Positions 61,574-64,000 of a DNA stretch of 64,000 nt are shown piece after piece; positions within the stretch are counted from its first letter, which is position 1; every line of letters begins with the position of its first letter. A program made the position numbers and the translations under genes. Where the stretch lies: the NCBI RefSeq assembly GCF_019052805.1, contig NZ_JAHQRJ010000001.1, forward strand, positions 2,232,001-2,296,000, read 5' to 3'. Origin of the DNA: Noviherbaspirillum sp. L7-7A (GTDB lineage Bacteria > Pseudomonadota > Gammaproteobacteria > Burkholderiales > Burkholderiaceae_D). Below the pieces are notes generated by a model that worked only from the letters and a program-made list of their open reading frames with translations, was not told the DNA's origin and searched no databases.

Positions 61574-62407
61574 CTACGCCAGCCTCTTCTGTTGCTGATA
61601 GCCCTTCAGCACCTCGTCGCGCAGCACGGCCCATATCTGGCTGTGCAGCTCGACAAAGCGCGGATGCGCCCGCACTTCGGCGACATCGCGCGGCCGCGGC
61701 AGGTCGATGATGAATTCGCCGATCGGATGCGTGGCCGGGCCGGCCGACAGCACCACCACCCGGTCCGACATCGCGATGGCCTCGTCGAGGTCATGGGTGA
61801 TGAACAGCACCGCCTTGCGCCTTGCGCTCCACAGGTCCAGCACTTCGTTTTCCATCAGCTGCCGGGTCTGGATGTCCAGCGCCGAGAACGGCTCGTCCAT
61901 CAGGATGATGTCCGGGTCCAGGATCAGGGTTTGCGCCAGCGCCACCCGCTTGCGCATGCCACCCGACAGCTGGTGGGGATAGCGGTCGCCGAAGCCTTGC
62001 AGCCCTACCCTCGCCAGCCATTGCTCGCCCAGCGCGCGGGCGTCCGTATCGGGCATGCCGCGGAACTGCAGGCCGGCAATGACGTTTTCCAGCGCGCTGC
62101 GCCATGGCATCAGCGCTTCGGCCTGGAACATGTAGCCGGCACGGCGGTTGATGCCATCCAGCGGCTCGCCGAATACGCTTACCTCGCCGGAGGACGGCTG
62201 CAGCAGGCCGGCGCCGACGTTGAGCAGGGTGGACTTGCCGCAACCGGTTGGCCCCACCACCGAGACGAACTCGCCGGGCGCAATGGCCAGCGTGGTGTTG
62301 GCCACCGCGGTGTAGCGCTGCGCCCGGTTTTCCTTCGAAATGAAAGTGCAGCTGATGTCGTTCAACAGCAATGCCGGCGCCAGGCCCTGCCTACTTGTAC
62401 TTGGCAT
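61574..62407 (-). CDS. ABC transporter ATP-binding protein (third importer)
   Basis: ATPase subunit of 277 residues with Walker A GPTGCGKST near 54, signature LSGGMRKR near 151 and Walker B IILMDEPFSALD near 169, then the switch histidine in FITHDLDEA. It starts 17 bases inside the binding-protein gene, giving translation coupling. Confidence 0.93.
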   Translation of the reverse strand: MPSTSRQGLAPALLLNDISCTFISKENRAQRYTAVANTTLAIAPGEFVSVVGPTGCGKSTLLNVGAGLLQPSSGEVSVFGEPLDGINRRAGYMFQAEALMPWRSALENVIAGLQFRGMPDTDARALGEQWLARVGLQGFGDRYPHQLSGGMRKRVALAQTLILDPDIILMDEPFSALDIQTRQLMENEVLDLWSARRKAVLFITHDLDEAIAMSDRVVVLSAGPATHPIGEFIIDLPRPRDVAEVRAHPRFVELHSQIWAVLRDEVLKGYQQQKRLA

Positions 62408-63428
62408 TCGCTTTGGCGACCAGCTCGTTGGTGAAGGTCTTGGACAGGTCGATGTTCTTGCCTTCCAGCTCAGGCTCGAATGCCTTCAGGGTTTTCAGCG
62501 CGGTCTGGCCGCCGGCTTCCGGGAAGCGGCCATCGGGCGACAGTGCCTCGCGCACCTTGGTGAAGGTTTCCAGATACAGCGCGCGGTCGCCCAGCTGATA
62601 GCTCTCCGGCACCACCTTGACGATGTCGGACGGACCGGCCTTCTGCAGCCACTTCAGCGCGCGCACCATCGCATTGGTGAGCGCCTGCGAGGTGTTGGGG
62701 TTCTTCTTCAGGAAGGCTTCCGTGGTGTAGAGGGTCGCGGCGGGCATCGGTCCACCGAAGAGTTCATTGGTGTCCTTCAGGGTGCGGGTGTCGGCGATCA
62801 CCTTGATCTCGTTCTTCTGCTGCAGCATGGTGACGACCGGATCGAGGTTGGAGATCGCGTCGATCTGGCCGGAACGCAGCGCCGACAGCGCGCCGGCCGA
62901 AGTGCCCACGCCGATGAAGGAAACGTCGCTGGGTTTCAGGCCGCCCTTGGCCAGCACGAAGTTGGCCACGATGTTGGTCGACGAGCCGGGCGCGGTCACG
63001 CCGATCTTCTTGCCCTTCAGGTCGGCGATGGACTTGTAGTTGGGCATGGTCTTGTTGGAGACGCCGAACACGATTTGCGGCGCCCTGCCCTGCAGCACGA
63101 AGGCAGTGATCATCTGGTTCTTTGCCTGCATGTTGATGGTGTGCTCGAAAGCGCCCGACACCACGTCGGCGCTGCCGCCCACCAGAGCCTGCAGGGCCTT
63201 GGCGCCGCCGGCGAAGTCGCTGATCTCCACCTGCAGGCCCTCGTCCTTGAAATAGCCGAGCTGCTCGGCAATGGTCAGCGGCAGGTAGTAGAAAAGGTTC
63301 TTGCCGCCAACGGCGATGGATACCTTCTGCTTTTCCAATGCCTGCGCCCAGGCGCTGCTGCTGGTGGCGAGGATGCCGATGGCAGTGATGCCGGCAATGG
63401 CGGCCAATTTCTTGAAGCGGATTTTCAT
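62391..63428 (-). CDS. ABC substrate-binding protein, SsuA/NMT1 family (third importer)
   Basis: Periplasmic binding protein of 345 residues with a signal peptide (residues 1-30, ending SSSAWA before QALEKQK). The body begins VSIAVGGKNLFYYLPLTIAE, typical of SsuA-like proteins for sulfonates, aromatic acids or nitrate-type ligands. The ATG at 63428 is used because the in-frame extension further upstream has no homology. First gene of its operon. Confidence 0.92.
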   Translation of the reverse strand: MKIRFKKLAAIAGITAIGILATSSSAWAQALEKQKVSIAVGGKNLFYYLPLTIAEQLGYFKDEGLQVEISDFAGGAKALQALVGGSADVVSGAFEHTINMQAKNQMITAFVLQGRAPQIVFGVSNKTMPNYKSIADLKGKKIGVTAPGSSTNIVANFVLAKGGLKPSDVSFIGVGTSAGALSALRSGQIDAISNLDPVVTMLQQKNEIKVIADTRTLKDTNELFGGPMPAATLYTTEAFLKKNPNTSQALTNAMVRALKWLQKAGPSDIVKVVPESYQLGDRALYLETFTKVREALSPDGRFPEAGGQTALKTLKAFEPELEGKNIDLSKTFTNELVAKANAKYK

Positions 63429-63785
63429 GCTGTCTCCTGGTCTCCCGTGAGGCTCGCGGCGCCCGTGCGCCAGGCATCGCGGCCATGGATTGTTTTGAGT
63501 TCGTTGCGGCGTCTTTTTGACGACGTGAAACATTAACATAAACTTTTTGAAGAATAGGCCCGGCAGCCACGCGGCGGTGTCGATTTGCCACGCCCGGCGC
63601 GGCAGAAATTTTGCGTTTTGCGGGCCCGGAGCTTGTCCCGCCGGGCGCGTGCGGTCCGGTTTCAGTGCCGCAAACGGAAATGAACCCTGGCAGCGGCAGC
63701 AGTGACAGAAAACTGCCCGCGTGGCTTCCATTCAGCATGCCACCCCTTTTCGTTCGCCCGGGCCGGACCCAACCGAGGACAAGCA
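63429..63785. other. Divergent promoter region, no gene seen
   Basis: Contains the leftward promoter for the third importer, probably in the AT-rich segment at about 63525-63560, and the rightward promoter for the lipoprotein gene. I saw no repeat or clear small gene. Confidence 0.35.
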
Positions 63786-64000
63786 ATGCAAAAATTCATC
63801 GGGCTGGCCATTGCCATGCTCATCGCCGGCTGCAACGGCCTTCCGGGAGATGACGAGGCGAGTAAGCCTGACCATGTGCAGTACAGCTGGGTCGTGCTCG
63901 GTCCCAACGGCACGGCGATTGCCCGTGCCATCAGCACCTCCGACACCTGCCCCGCTATCAACGTTGGCAATGCCCGCTTTCGCATGCAGTTGCGGGCAGG
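63786..64000 (+). CDS. Lipoprotein, truncated by the window end
   Basis: The first 71 residues are present with no stop. A lipoprotein signal peptide is clear (QKFIGLAIAMLIAGC, with Cys at position 16). The following WVVLGPNGTAIARAISTSD and the DTCP motif recall the N-terminal region of Burkholderiales exported metallophosphoesterase-like proteins, but too little is visible for a firm call. Confidence 0.7.
   Translation, partial: MQKFIGLAIAMLIAGCNGLPGDDEASKPDHVQYSWVVLGPNGTAIARAISTSDTCPAINVGNARFRMQLRA

Overview
The window is high-G+C, densely coded bacterial DNA. It carries a complete box (aerobic benzoyl-CoA epoxidation) gene set, a porin of the Gram-negative porin 4 type, many ABC transporters and several Rieske oxygenases. 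This mix points to a metabolically versatile betaproteobacterium of the order Burkholderiales, probably near the Oxalobacteraceae (inference from gene content and protein style; no rRNA or tRNA gene was found to confirm it).

Layout. 253-6430: xdhA-xdhB-xdhC-guaD, a tightly packed purine oxidation operon, followed by a porin (6698-7810). 8013-14332: a small membrane protein, a 1006-residue ankyrin-repeat protein, a LysR regulator and a second purine-type amidohydrolase (8-oxoguanine deaminase family). 14649-18884 (minus): a tripartite drug efflux operon, outer membrane factor then HlyD/EmrA then EmrB. 19276-20719: a small outer-membrane barrel, a candidate small RNA and an acidic disordered protein. 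20953-24968: an anchored S1C protease, then MoxR, DUF58 and VWA proteins. 25010-29716 (minus): an ABC importer operon that also encodes a Rieske oxygenase and a LysR regulator. 30033-30720: copy 1 of a long nested palindrome. 30788-32311: a DHA2 exporter. 32518-36005: Ku and LigD, the bacterial end-joining pair.

36083-52751 is the benzoate region. boxC-boxB-boxA read leftward. boxR reads leftward in front of a bipartite control region that carries TGCA-N6-TGCA operators. Rightward lie a DUF4863 protein, benzoate-CoA ligase, an alpha/beta hydrolase and a branched-chain-type ABC importer. Uptake, CoA activation, epoxidation and ring cleavage are all present, but the BoxD aldehyde dehydrogenase is not. 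Two insertions interrupt this region. One is an islet of lower G+C with two mutually paralogous unknown genes and a small overlapping ORF (40726-42731). The other is a nested repeat structure (48187-49320) that separates the binding-protein gene from its permease genes.

52882-64000: a GNAT acetyltransferase; a second branched-chain-type ABC importer with a fused permease-ATPase; a convergent operon of a cytidine/guanine-deaminase-like enzyme and an NdmA-like Rieske oxygenase; a 51-residue small protein; a third ABC importer of the NMT1/SsuABC type; and the start of a lipoprotein gene cut by the window end. The strongest leads for something undescribed are the paralogous pair in the box cluster, the long palindromic element with covarying hairpins, and the deaminase-Rieske operon.
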